Below are positions 7,668-17,073 of a DNA stretch of 64,000 nucleotides, piece after piece (positions within the stretch are counted from its first letter, which is position 1; each line of letters opens with the position of its first letter). Source of the stretch: Hymenobacter caeli (GTDB lineage: Bacteria > Bacteroidota > Bacteroidia > Cytophagales > Hymenobacteraceae); assembly GCF_013294115.1 (NCBI RefSeq), contig NZ_JABSNP010000017.1:1-64000 (forward strand), in the 5' to 3' direction. The position numbers and the translations under genes were made by a program. The notes below the pieces were generated by a model that searched no databases, had not been told where the DNA came from, and worked only from the letters and a program-made list of their open reading frames with translations.

Positions 7668-8195
7668 TGGGGTGGTCTAGCTGAAACGGCTAGCGAGAAG
7701 TCTTGACTTCCGCTGCCCATGAACGAAAAACCGAATCCTGGTGGGTTGCCCACCACTCGCAAGAAATACACGCCGGCCTTCAAAGCGGAATGCGTGCGCC
7801 AAGTGGCCGCCGGTGCCCGCCAAACCGATGTGGCCCGCGCCCAAGGCGTTTCGCCGGCCTTGCTGGGCCGATGGCAGCGCCAGGCGCTGGAACGGGCCAT
7901 GCCCAGCAGCGACGAGCGGGGGGAAGTCAAGCGGCTACGGGCGGAGCTTAGGCGCGTGGAAACGGAGCGCGATATTTTAAAAAAAAGTCGTGACCATCTT
8001 TGCGCAACCGCCTCAGTCGTGAGCCGCTACGCCTCCATCCGCGCCTGCACCGAGCCGTGGCCCGTGCGGCTGCTCTGCCGCCTGCTGGACGTGAGGGCGG
8101 CCGGTTACTACCAATGGCGCCAGCGCCCGAACCGGCCGGCCGCGGCATGGCAAGCCGCCGCACAAGCCGCTTTTACCCGCCACGCCCGCCGCTAT
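7668..8195 (+). mobile_element. IS3-family element, 3' truncated (copy 1)
   Basis: The left end reads TGGGGTGGTCTAG, close to the TGAGGTGGTCTAG end of the copy that follows. It contains OrfA and the first part of OrfB, then stops abruptly at 8195, where a second IS3 copy begins in the opposite direction. The missing 3' part is not found beyond 9032, so a deletion accompanied or followed the second insertion. Confidence 0.7.
7719..8195 (+). pseudogene. IS3-family transposase, OrfA joined in frame to a truncated OrfB
   Basis: The N-terminus is an OrfA helix-turn-helix protein (KKYTPAFKAECVRQVAAGARQTDVA, given as two adjoining pieces KKYTPAFKAECVRQ and VAAGARQTDVA), with a leucine-zipper-like stretch up to ETERDILKK. 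At the poly-A run 7979-7986 (eight A) the frame passes straight into OrfB (VRLLCRLLDVRAAGYYQW). One A fewer would give the usual OrfA ending KKVVTIFAQPPQS and stop. The DDE catalytic core is lost at 8195, so it is inactive. Confidence 0.75.
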
Positions 8196-9032
8196 TGAGG
8201 TGGTCTAGTTAAGCCGCACAAAGTAGGGACGTGGTTTGAAAATGGGTTTTGGAGAGATTTGGAAGATTGATAGCCGAGGGCGGAATGCCGCCGTTCGGCA
8301 TTGCAATAGGCTGGGTAGTGCCTGGTTTCCAGGCGCGCTTCGGGAAGGTCACGGAAGCTGCTGCCGTCGAGCAGTTCGGTTTTGAGCCGACTCCAAAACG
8401 ATTCGGCGGGGGCGTTGTCGTAGCCGTTGCCGCGCCGGCTCATGCTTTGTACGGCCTCGTGGCGGGCAGGTAAGCTCTTGAAGTTGGTAGCCGAGTCCTG
8501 GCTGCCTTGGTCGGAATGGACCACTGGCCCACCTGTTGGCTGGCGTACGGCCAGGGCGCGGCGCACAAGGCCCCGCTGACCAGGTCTTCGGGCACGGACC
8601 CGCGCACGTCCCAGCCCACCACCTTGCGGGAGTAGCGGTCGAGCCAGGTGGCTAGGTAGCGCCAGCCGCCGCCTTGCCTGGGCCGGCAGGTGATGTCGCC
8701 GACCCAGACTTGGTTCGGGGCCGTGGGGGCGTCCTGCTCGGCCCGCTTGAGCTGGGCCCGCAGTTGGCGGACTTCGGGGTCGCGAGCCACTTCCACGCTG
8801 CCCACTTCGGCCACGAGTCGCGCTTGTTGCCGCCGGTAGAGCAGCTTGGGGCTGATGCCCAACTGCTGGGCCGCCGCTTGCGTGCTGCGGCCCTCGGAGG
8901 CTAGTGTAGCGCTTCCGCCTTAAAGGCGTCGCCGTATTTGCGCCGCTTATCAGGCGTCTTTCTGCCCTTTTCTGCGCCCATGACTCAGGAAATATACGTC
9001 CTGCCTCTGTGCGCTTAGTCTAGGCCACCTCA
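8196..9032 (-). mobile_element. IS3-family element, internally deleted (copy 2)
   Basis: Both ends are present: TGAGGTGGTCTAG at 8196 and, inverted, TGAGGTGGCCTAG ending at 9032. At 837 bp it is shorter than a normal IS3 element of this group because the 3' part of OrfA and the 5' part of OrfB are missing. It lies head-on against the truncated copy at 7668-8195. Confidence 0.75.
8209..8981 (-). pseudogene. IS3-family transposase remnant (OrfA/OrfB, deletion and frameshifts)
   Basis: It starts at 8981 with MGAEKGRKTPDKRRKYGDA, meets a frameshift near 8905, continues as an OrfA helix-turn-helix (QQLGISPKLLYRRQQ), then jumps from QLRAQLKRAEQ directly to the OrfB core APNQVWVGDITCRP. A second frameshift near 8560 separates this from VVHSDQGSQ and the AESFWSRLKTELLDG segment with the catalytic Glu. 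A third 1-nt loss near the end shifts the C-terminus. The residual sequence is clearly the same family as the 2-82 and 37065-38021 copies. Confidence 0.8.
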
Positions 9033-9147
9033 AAGTCCCGTTTCGTGGATTGATCTTGAAACCACGGGTTCGCTCGCCCGAGGCGACCAGTGCGGGAAAG
9101 AACGGCCGTAAAATGACCACCTGTACCCTACGCTGTACCCCAAGTAT

Positions 9148-9189
9148 AAAAAAAGCCGCCCCCTTAACTTATGGGGGGCGGCTTTTTTT
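9148..9189. terminator. Bidirectional rho-independent terminator
   Basis: GCCGCCCCC and GGGGGGCGGC stem with a 9-nt loop, flanked by seven A on the left and seven T on the right. It directly follows the 3' end of tRNA-Arg on the minus strand. Confidence 0.85.
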
Positions 9190-9191
9190 AG

Positions 9192-9263
9192 TGGTCGCGC
9201 TAGGAATCGAACCTAGATCAAGAGCTTCGGAAACTCTCATACTATCCGTTGTACGACGCGACC
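9192..9263 (-). tRNA. tRNA-Arg (anticodon CCG)
   Basis: Cloverleaf on the minus strand: acceptor GGTCGCG/CGCGACC with discriminator A, D arm GTAC/GTAT, anticodon stem AGAGT/GCTCT (first and last pairs weak) with loop TTCCGAA (anticodon CCG), and T arm CTAGG-TTCGATT-CCTAG. It reads CGG Arg codons. The CCA end is not fully encoded. Confidence 0.95.
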
Positions 9264-9280
9264 GGGTCGGGATAGGACTG

Positions 9281-9312
9281 CAAAAGTAGCCGCAAAACCC
9301 CCGACAGCCAAA
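9281..9312 (-). promoter_or_regulatory. Bacteroidetes-type promoter for tRNA-Arg
   Basis: On the minus strand TTTG (9312-9309) and TACTTTTG (9288-9281) are separated by 20 nt, matching the TTTG-N19-21-TAnnTTTG promoter of the Bacteroidetes housekeeping sigma factor. The tRNA starts 18 nt downstream of the -7 box. Confidence 0.7.
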
Positions 9313-9417
9313 CCGCCCGGGCAAATTGCCGGCCGGGCCTCCGCCAATTCGCCACAACCTTGGGAGGCAAAAGGCAGTTAGCTACCCGTTAAACTGCCCC
9401 AATACTTATCCCATCCC

Positions 9418-9909
9418 ATGGAATCCACCAAGAAGAATCTTTACACGGCCGACGCTACGGCCGTGGGCGGCCGCAGCGGCCACGTCCGTTCCGCCACCGG
9501 CACCGTGGACCTCGACATGAGCGTCCCCGAAGGGCTGGGCGGCAAGAAGGGTGCCACCAACCCCGAAGAGCTGTTTGCCGCCGGCTACGCGTCGTGCTTC
9601 CAGCAGGCGCTGCTCGTCATCGCCCAGCGCGCCGGCGACAAGCTCGACCCCGCCACCGAAGTGAAGTGCGGCGTGACCCTGTTCCAGGACGGCGAGGCCT
9701 ACGGCCTGTCGGCGGTGCTCGACATCGACCTGAAGTCGTTCGACCACGATAAAACAGTGGAAATGGTGCGCCAGGCCCACAAAATTTGCCCGTATTCGGT
9801 GGGCACCCGCGGCAACATGGAAGTGGAGCTGAAAGTGCAGGGCGAAGCCATTCCCGTGGCCCCGGAGGAAAACGCCGGCGTGGCCGAAAAAAGCGCCGTG
9901 GCCGCGTAA
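9418..9909 (+). CDS. Organic hydroperoxide resistance protein, Ohr/OsmC family
   Basis: A 163-residue cytoplasmic thiol peroxidase that reduces organic peroxides using a Cys pair. It has the Ohr N-terminus (LYTADATAVGGRSGHVRS), NPEELFAAGYASCF with peroxidatic Cys60, and HKICPYSVGTRGN with resolving Cys124. The length fits Ohr (about 140) plus an Ala-rich C-terminal tail of about 20 residues. It stands alone, with a strong terminator 17 nt after the stop. No MarR-type OhrR regulator is seen nearby. Confidence 0.9.
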   Translation: MESTKKNLYTADATAVGGRSGHVRSATGTVDLDMSVPEGLGGKKGATNPEELFAAGYASCFQQALLVIAQRAGDKLDPATEVKCGVTLFQDGEAYGLSAVLDIDLKSFDHDKTVEMVRQAHKICPYSVGTRGNMEVELKVQGEAIPVAPEENAGVAEKSAVAA

Positions 9910-9925
9910 AGCCTTTTAAGCATAG

Positions 9926-9960
9926 AAAAGGCCCGCCTGAACGTTCAAGCGGGCCTTTTT
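9926..9960 (+). terminator. Rho-independent terminator after the Ohr gene
   Basis: AAAAGGCCCGC ... GCGGGCCTTTTT with a 12-nt loop, 17 nt downstream of the Ohr stop codon. Confidence 0.85.
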
Positions 9961-9973
9961 GCGTCTGTACGGC

Positions 9974-10086
9974 CTGTAGCTTGGACTGGTAGTCCGAGCG
10001 CGAGCGTAGCGAGCAGGCGGGACCGGACGATTACACGCGCCAGATGTTCGCTGCGCTCGCGCTCGGACTACCAGTTCAAGCTACAG
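9974..10086. repeat. Long palindromic repeat (family B)
   Basis: A 113-bp inverted repeat. The outer arms CTGTAGCTTGGACTGGTAGT (9974 onward) and its complement ending at 10086 continue as CCGAGCGCGAGCG against CGCTCGCGCTCGG, with a roughly 40-bp centre. One copy in this window, placed between convergent ohr and the aldo/keto reductase gene. It has no coding content. Confidence 0.8.
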
Positions 10087-10094
10087 GAAGCTCC

Positions 10095-11075
10095 TTAGCT
10101 AAACCCCAGCACCGGATGCGGCTGGTAGGGCTCCTCCAGGCGCTTGATTTCCTCGGCGCTGAGCTTCACTGCCAGAGACGCCACGGCGTCTTCGAGGTGG
10201 CCGGGCTTGCTGGCCCCCACAATGGGCGCGGTGATGCCGGGCTGGGCCAGCACCCAGGCCAGGGCAATTTGGGCGTTGGGCAGGCCGCGGGCCCCGGCAA
10301 CTTCCGTCACCCGGTCGGCCACCGCGAAGTCATCGTCGCGGCCGTAAAGGCCTTTGCCGAAGGCGTCGGTTTCGGCCCGCTTGGTTTCGTTGCGGGCCTT
10401 GCCGCGGCCGCCCGTGAGCAGCCCCCGCGCCAGCGGCGACCACGGGATGACGGCGATTTTCTGGTCCTGGCACAGCGGCAGCATCTCGCGCTCCTCCTCG
10501 CGGTATACGAGGTTGTAGTGCGGCTGCATGCTCACGAAGCGCGTCCAGTTGTGCTTATCGGCCAGGTACAGCGACTGGGCAAACTGCCAGGCGTGCATCG
10601 ACGAGGCCCCGATGTAGCGGGCTTTACCGGCCTTCACCACGTCGTGCAGGGCCTCCAGGGTTTCCTCGATGGGCGTGTGGTAGTCCCAGCGGTGAATCTG
10701 GTACAGGTCCACATAGTCGGTGCCCAGGCGCTGCAAGCTGGCGTCGATGGCCTGCATGATGTGCTTGCGCGAGAGGCCCTTGTCGTTCGGCCCGGGGCCC
10801 ATCGGGTTGAACACTTTGGTGGCCAGCACCACCTCGTCGCGCTTAGCAAAGTCGCGCAGGGCCCGGCCCACCACTTCTTCGCTGGCCCCGTTGCTGTACA
10901 CGTCGGCCGTGTCGAAGAAGTTGATGCCCAGCTCCAGCGCTTTCTGAATGAACGGGCGGCTGGCGGCTTCGTCCAGGGCCCAGGGCCAGCGCTCGGTGGG
11001 CGTGCCGTAGGTCATGGTGCCCAGGCAAATTTTGGAAACTTGAAGGCCAGTGTTTCCCAAGCGGGTGAATTCCAT
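10095..11075 (-). CDS. Aldo/keto reductase
   Basis: A 326-residue NADPH-dependent TIM-barrel oxidoreductase. The catalytic tetrad is visible: Asp55 and Tyr60 in NFFDTADVYSNG, Lys87 in LATKVF and His128 in DLYQIHRWDY. The NADP-binding C-terminal segment (APIVGASKPGHLEDAVA) is present. The FYGTPTERW-like loop near residue 25 and overall length resemble the YajO/general-stress AKR subfamily, but the substrate cannot be told. It starts at the ATG at 11075; the next gene upstream, sucC, is separated by a palindrome and a terminator, so it is probably monocistronic. Confidence 0.88.
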   Translation of the reverse strand: MEFTRLGNTGLQVSKICLGTMTYGTPTERWPWALDEAASRPFIQKALELGINFFDTADVYSNGASEEVVGRALRDFAKRDEVVLATKVFNPMGPGPNDKGLSRKHIMQAIDASLQRLGTDYVDLYQIHRWDYHTPIEETLEALHDVVKAGKARYIGASSMHAWQFAQSLYLADKHNWTRFVSMQPHYNLVYREEEREMLPLCQDQKIAVIPWSPLARGLLTGGRGKARNETKRAETDAFGKGLYGRDDDFAVADRVTEVAGARGLPNAQIALAWVLAQPGITAPIVGASKPGHLEDAVASLAVKLSAEEIKRLEEPYQPHPVLGFS

Positions 11076-11118
11076 AGTAAAACGGGAGAGGTGAATGAAT
11101 TATAGCTAACAGGAGAAC

Positions 11119-11214
11119 GTCATGCTGAACGCAGTGAAGCATCTCTACCGCGGCAGTGAACCCAATCGATTAGATTACTGCCGCGGTAGAGAGCTTCACT
11201 GCGTTCAGCATGAC
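11119..11214. repeat. Palindromic repeat, family C copy 1
   Basis: A 96-bp near-perfect inverted repeat beginning GTCATGCTGAACGCAGTG and ending with its complement. The arms include AAGC(A)TCTCTACCGCGGCAGT, with a roughly 18-nt AT-rich centre. Related copies are at 22719-22823, 23795-23888 and a single arm at 36216-36262. Confidence 0.85.
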
Positions 11215-11232
11215 GTCCTAATCATCTTACTT

Positions 11233-11265
11233 AAAAAGCCCGCCTGGGTTACCAGACGGGCTTTT
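11233..11265 (-). terminator. Rho-independent terminator after sucC
   Basis: AAAAAGCCCGCCTG ... AGACGGGCTTTT. On the minus strand the hairpin is followed by five T, 24 nt beyond the sucC stop. Confidence 0.75.
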
Positions 11266-11288
11266 CTAAATTTGAACAACAGCAAAAA

Positions 11289-12485
11289 TTACGCTTCGGC
11301 CAGCACTTCTTTTACGCGGGCGGCGGCGTCTTTCAGCAGCGTGGCCGACCGCACTTGCAGGCCGCTTTCATCGATGATGCGGGCCCCTTCTTCGGCGTTG
11401 GTGCCTTGCAGGCGCACGATGATGGGCACGCGGATGTCGCCGATTTTCTTGTAGGCCTCCACCACGCCGTTGGCCACCCGGTCGCAGCGCACGATGCCGC
11501 CGAAGATGTTGATCAGGATGGCCTTCACGTTCGGGTCCTTCAGGATGATGCGGAAGCCGGCTTCCACCGTCTGGGCGTTGGCTCCACCCCCGACGTCGAG
11601 GAAGTTGGCCGGCTCGCCGCCGCTCAGCTTGATGATGTCCATCGTGGCCATGGCCAGGCCCGCGCCGTTCACCATGCAGCCCACGTTGCCGTCGAGCTTC
11701 ACGTAGTTCAGGTTCGAGGCCGAAGCCTCCACTTCCAAAGGGTCTTCCTCGTTGAGGTCGCGCAGGGCGGCGAACTCTTTGTGGCGGTAGAGGGCGTTGT
11801 CGTCCAGGGTCACCTTGGCGTCCACGGCCAGGATTTTGTTGTCCGACGTTTTCAGCACCGGGTTAATCTCGAACATGGCCGAGTCGGTTTCGTCGTAGGC
11901 CTTGTAGAGGGCCGTCACGAACTTCACCATGTCCTTGTGCGCGTCGCCGGAGAGGCCCAGGCCGAAGGCAATCTTGCGGGCCTGGAAGCCTTGCAGGCCC
12001 ACGGCGGGGTCGATGAATTCCTTGTGGATTTTCTCGGGGTGCGACTCGGCCACCTCCTCGATGTCCACGCCGCCCTCGGTGGTGTAGATGATGACGTTCT
12101 TGCCGCTGGTGCGGTCCAGCACCACGCTCATGTAGAACTCCTGGGTGGGGCTTTCGCCGGGGTAGTACACGTCCTGGGCCACGAGCACCTTGTGCACCAG
12201 GCGGCCTTCGGGGCCCGTTTGCTTGGTGACGAGCTGCATGCCGAGGATGTTGCCGGCAATTTCTTTCACCTGGTCGAGGTTTTTGGCCAGCTTCACGCCG
12301 CCCCCTTTGCCCCGGCCCCCGGCGTGGATTTGCGCCTTGATGACGTACCAGCTGGTGCCGGTGTCGGCGGTCAGCTTTTTGGCGGCTTCCACGGCCTCTT
12401 CGGCCGTGTCGGCCGTGAGGCCTTCCTGGACGCGGACGCCGTACTTCTTCAGAATTTCTTTGCCCTGATACTCGTGGATGTTCAT
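11289..12485 (-). CDS. sucC: Succinate--CoA ligase (ADP-forming) subunit beta
   Basis: A 398-residue ATP-grasp subunit that makes succinate and ATP/GTP from succinyl-CoA in the TCA cycle, pairing with SucD (not in this window). It opens MNIHEYQGKEILKKYGV, the canonical start, with IHAGGRGKGGGVKLA for nucleotide binding, FEINPVL, VDAKVTLDDNALYRH, and the C-terminal CoA-ligase domain with GGGANAQTVEAG and NIFGGIVRCD. The reading frame is open far upstream, but the start at 12485 gives the family's usual length and N-terminus. A terminator follows. Confidence 0.96.
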   Translation of the reverse strand: MNIHEYQGKEILKKYGVRVQEGLTADTAEEAVEAAKKLTADTGTSWYVIKAQIHAGGRGKGGGVKLAKNLDQVKEIAGNILGMQLVTKQTGPEGRLVHKVLVAQDVYYPGESPTQEFYMSVVLDRTSGKNVIIYTTEGGVDIEEVAESHPEKIHKEFIDPAVGLQGFQARKIAFGLGLSGDAHKDMVKFVTALYKAYDETDSAMFEINPVLKTSDNKILAVDAKVTLDDNALYRHKEFAALRDLNEEDPLEVEASASNLNYVKLDGNVGCMVNGAGLAMATMDIIKLSGGEPANFLDVGGGANAQTVEAGFRIILKDPNVKAILINIFGGIVRCDRVANGVVEAYKKIGDIRVPIIVRLQGTNAEEGARIIDESGLQVRSATLLKDAAARVKEVLAEA

Positions 12486-12653
12486 GCGGGGAGGTAGGGG
12501 TTGGTTTACGTGCGGCGAAGGTACGGCGGGCGGCCGCAAGGTGGGGGCAATTTTTCGGGCCCCGGGGCGGTGGCCCCGGGGCCCCTGCGCCGCACCGGGG
12601 CCCCGCTTTTCTGCGTATGTAGGCCGGCGGCGGGCCCATCCGTACCCGGCGGC

Positions 12654-12661
12654 TACCTTTG
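12654..12661 (+). promoter_or_regulatory. -7 promoter element (TACCTTTG) before the ABC ATPase gene
   Basis: TACCTTTG matches the TAnnTTTG Bacteroidetes -7 box and lies 28 nt before the proposed TTG start at 12690, supporting that start over any far-upstream one. Confidence 0.5.
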
Positions 12662-12689
12662 TTACTTCCCAGGCCCTTGCCCCACTGCC

Positions 12690-13346
12690 TTGCTCCAAGC
12701 CGTCAACGTCCGCAAAAGCTACCAGTCGCTCGAAGTGCTCAAGGGCATCAACCTCACGATTGAGAAGTCGGAAATCGTGAGCATCGTGGGCTCGTCGGGG
12801 GCCGGCAAGAGCACGCTGCTGCACATCCTGGGCACGCTCGACAACCCCGACTCGGGCGAGGTGCTGTTCGACGGCGCGTCGGTGAGCAGCCTGGGGCGCA
12901 ACGACCTGGCGCGGTTTCGCAGCCGCCACATCGGGTTCATCTTCCAGTTTCATAACCTGCTGCCCGAGTTCACGGCCCTCGAAAACGTGTGCCTGCCCGC
13001 CTACCTGGCCGGCCGCTCCGAGAAGGAAGTGCGCGTGCGGGCCCGCGAGCTGCTGGGCATGATGAACCTGGAGCACCGCGCCGAGCACAAGCCCAGCGAG
13101 ATGAGCGGCGGCGAGCAGCAGCGCGTGTCGGTGGCCCGCGCCCTCATCAACTCGCCCGAAATCATCTTCGCCGACGAGCCCAGCGGCAACCTCGACACCA
13201 AGAATGCCCAGGAGCTGCACCAGATTTTTTTCCAGCTGCGCAACGAGCTGGATCAAACCTTCGTCATCGTGACGCACAACGACCAGCTGGCCGAAATGGC
13301 CGACCGCAAAATCGTGATGCGCGACGGCTTCGTGGTAGAGGAATAG
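12690..13346 (+). CDS. ABC transporter ATP-binding protein, LolD/MacB-like
   Basis: A 218-residue nucleotide-binding domain: Walker A GSSGAGKST (about 38-46), Q-loop FIFQFHNLLPEF, signature MSGGEQQRVSVARA, Walker B IIFADEPSG and H-loop VTHND. The FQFHNLLPEFTALENV pattern and length match the LolD family (lipoprotein release) and its MacB/FtsE relatives. No permease gene is adjacent, so the partner is unknown. The start is taken as TTG at 12690 because homologues begin at LxAxNVxKSY, a promoter -7 box lies just upstream, and the sequence before it is not protein-like. Confidence 0.85.
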   Translation: MLQAVNVRKSYQSLEVLKGINLTIEKSEIVSIVGSSGAGKSTLLHILGTLDNPDSGEVLFDGASVSSLGRNDLARFRSRHIGFIFQFHNLLPEFTALENVCLPAYLAGRSEKEVRVRARELLGMMNLEHRAEHKPSEMSGGEQQRVSVARALINSPEIIFADEPSGNLDTKNAQELHQIFFQLRNELDQTFVIVTHNDQLAEMADRKIVMRDGFVVEE

Positions 13347-13638
13347 GGGCCCCGGGGGCCCGGTTGGCGACCCAGCCGCCAGATACAATCAGTTTAGCAA
13401 ATCGCCCTTTTTTTAGCCCGGTTGCGGATGGGAAAAGGCCCGGTGCGGCGGCAAAAGCGGGCTGGCCAAGCGCATTAGCCGCAGCTTTGCCAAGGTATAA
13501 TTTAAAATACCTGCGCAAATTGCTGATAATCAGCGATAAAATTTACTAAAAATTCTGGCTTTTTTGGCACGATTTGGGCAAGGGCTCGGTTATACATCCG
13601 AATCCAAAATGGACTTAAGACCCATAACCCCTACTGCC

Positions 13639-14469
13639 ATGACCACCGAAGCAACCAAAACCACCAAAGAGCCCATCCTTAAGAAGGTGAAGGCTGAAAG
13701 CTTTGACATTGCCCGCTCCGACGAGACGCTGGACCTGGCCAAGGACCTGGCCAAGTTCATCAAGGAGAACAAGCTCACCACCAACGTGCAGGGCAAGGAG
13801 TTTGTGAACGTGGAGGGCTGGCAGTACGCCGGCTCGCGCCTGGGCATCGTGCCCATCGTCGAGCACGTCATCAACGTGAGCAACGACCAGGAAATGAAGT
13901 ACCAGGCCAAGGTGACCCTCTGGGACCTGCGCCACGGCACGACGGTGGGCGCGGGCTTCGCCGTGTGCTCGAACAAGGAGAGCGGCAAGAAATTCTACCA
14001 GGAGTTTGCCATCATGAGCATGGCCCAGACCCGCGCCATCGGCAAGGCGTACCGCAACTGCCTGGCCTGGATTATCCGCGCTGCCGGCTACGAGCCCACC
14101 CCGGCCGAGGAGATGGACTACAACACCAACGCGCCGCAACAAGCCCAAGCTGCCGCCGCCCCGGCCCCGGTAGCGGCCCCCGCGCCCGCCATGCAGGTGC
14201 TGCCGGCCGATGCGCCCTCCCCGGCCGATGCGCCCTCCCCGGCCGTAGCCGCGGAGGCCACTCCCACGGCCCCGGTGCAGTACGCTACCGCCGCGCACAA
14301 GGAAGAGATTATCCGCCTGCTGAACCACCCGGTCATCACCCGCCAGGAAAAGACCAAGATGCTGCTCAACATCAACCGCCTCGACGAGGAGCGGGCCATC
14401 CAGGCCATTGCCAAGCTCGGCAACGCCATCGACGAGCGCGAGAACGGCGGCCACAAAGCCGCGGCTTAA
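13639..14469 (+). CDS. Phage-recombination-type protein of unknown function, proline/alanine linker
   Basis: A 276-residue protein. After a Lys-rich N-terminus comes a compact domain (about 30-160): LAKFIKENKLTTNVQGKEFV, NVEGWQYAGSRLGIVPIVE, AKVTLWD, and SMAQTRAIGKAYRNCLAWII. That pattern is one I associate with proteins annotated near phage single-strand-annealing or ssDNA-binding functions, but the family cannot be named with confidence. A low-complexity Ala/Pro linker with an 18-bp tandem duplication (14206-14244) leads to a C-terminal helical segment (HKEEIIRLLNHPVITRQEK). The ATG at 13639 is preferred; another in-frame ATG is at 13609. A terminator follows, and recQ is next, consistent with a DNA-metabolism role. 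Confidence 0.6.
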   Translation: MTTEATKTTKEPILKKVKAESFDIARSDETLDLAKDLAKFIKENKLTTNVQGKEFVNVEGWQYAGSRLGIVPIVEHVINVSNDQEMKYQAKVTLWDLRHGTTVGAGFAVCSNKESGKKFYQEFAIMSMAQTRAIGKAYRNCLAWIIRAAGYEPTPAEEMDYNTNAPQQAQAAAAPAPVAAPAPAMQVLPADAPSPADAPSPAVAAEATPTAPVQYATAAHKEEIIRLLNHPVITRQEKTKMLLNINRLDEERAIQAIAKLGNAIDERENGGHKAAA

Positions 14470-14487
14470 TTACCGCCCGCCTACAGC

Positions 14488-14522
14488 AAAAAGCCCGGTG
14501 CCGCAAGGTGCCGGGCTTTTTT
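14488..14522 (+). terminator. Rho-independent terminator
   Basis: AAAAAGCCCGGTGCC-GCAA-GGTGCCGGGCTTTTTT. It separates the preceding gene from recQ, whose ATG is only 17 nt away. Confidence 0.85.
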
Positions 14523-14538
14523 GTGGGTAATTTCGTCC

Positions 14539-16482
<1,944 letters not shown>

Positions 16483-16517
16483 CGCGCTGACGGTAAGCTT
16501 GTAAATCGGTTAAATAT

Positions 16518-16665
16518 AGCCCCAGCGGGGCGGTCCATCGGTAGTTCTAGCAAGAAAAAAAACGAAAGCCCCAGCGGGGCGACCCAACCGTTGGGTCGCC
16601 CCGCTGGGGCTTTAAAAAAATACCTGGCGCACGTTTAGCTGCCGATGGGCCGCCCCGCTGGGGCT
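16518..16665. repeat. Nested GC-rich palindrome (family H)
   Basis: The outer arms AGCCCCAGCGGGGCGGTCCA (from 16518) and the complement ending at 16665 enclose an inner hairpin at about 16564-16619 (AAAGCCCCAGCGGGGCGACC and its complement, ending in seven A). The 16-bp core GCCCCAGCGGGGCG occurs twice in each orientation. The inner hairpin may also act as a terminator between convergent recQ and the rhodanese gene. Confidence 0.8.
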
Positions 16666-16683
16666 GAGCGGGCAGCCTAACCC

Positions 16684-16980
16684 CTACGCCTGGTAGCCCT
16701 GGATGCCGCCCAGCAGGTTGCGCACGTTGGTGAAGCCCTGCTGCTTCAGAAACGCCGAAGCCGAAGCCGAGCGGGCCCCGCTTTTGCAGTGCACGATGAC
16801 CTCCTGGTCCTTGAGGTCTTCCAGGTCGTCGAGCTTGGTGGGCAGCGAGTTGAGGGGAATGTTCTGGGCCCCGGGGATGCGGCTTTCCTCGAATTCCCAG
16901 GGCTCGCGCACGTCGATGATGGTGGGGGTTTCGCCGGCTTGCTGGCGCTGCTTTAGCTCGTCGGAAGTGATGTCGGCCAT
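16684..16980 (-). CDS. Rhodanese-like single-domain protein
   Basis: A 98-residue single rhodanese domain: TIIDVREPWEFEESRIPGA, then the active-site loop VIVHCKSGARS with the catalytic Cys, and FTNVRNLLGGIQGYQ at the end. It probably carries persulfide sulfur in the cytoplasm; no signal peptide. It is separated from pgk (upstream on the same strand) by an AT-rich inverted repeat. The specific acceptor is unknown. Confidence 0.9.
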   Translation of the reverse strand: MADITSDELKQRQQAGETPTIIDVREPWEFEESRIPGAQNIPLNSLPTKLDDLEDLKDQEVIVHCKSGARSASASAFLKQQGFTNVRNLLGGIQGYQA

Positions 16981-16990
16981 GAATAGTAAG

Positions 16991-17071
16991 TTAAAAATTA
17001 AGAGTTAAAAGTTAAAAAGCTGAGAGCTAAAAATCTGAATTACAATTTTTAACTCTCAACTTTTAACTTCC
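16991..17071. repeat. AT-rich inverted repeat
   Basis: Arms around GTTAAAAATTAAGAGTTAAA and AATTTTTAACTCTCAACTTT, in a GC-rich genome. A similar but distinct AT palindrome lies at 43568-43626. It sits between pgk and the rhodanese gene. Confidence 0.6.
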
Positions 17072-17073
17072 AT

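Noticed and set aside
12486..13388. Upstream extension of sucC
   Set aside because: SucC begins MNIHEYQGKEI; the extension is antisense to the ABC ATPase gene and unlike any SucC.
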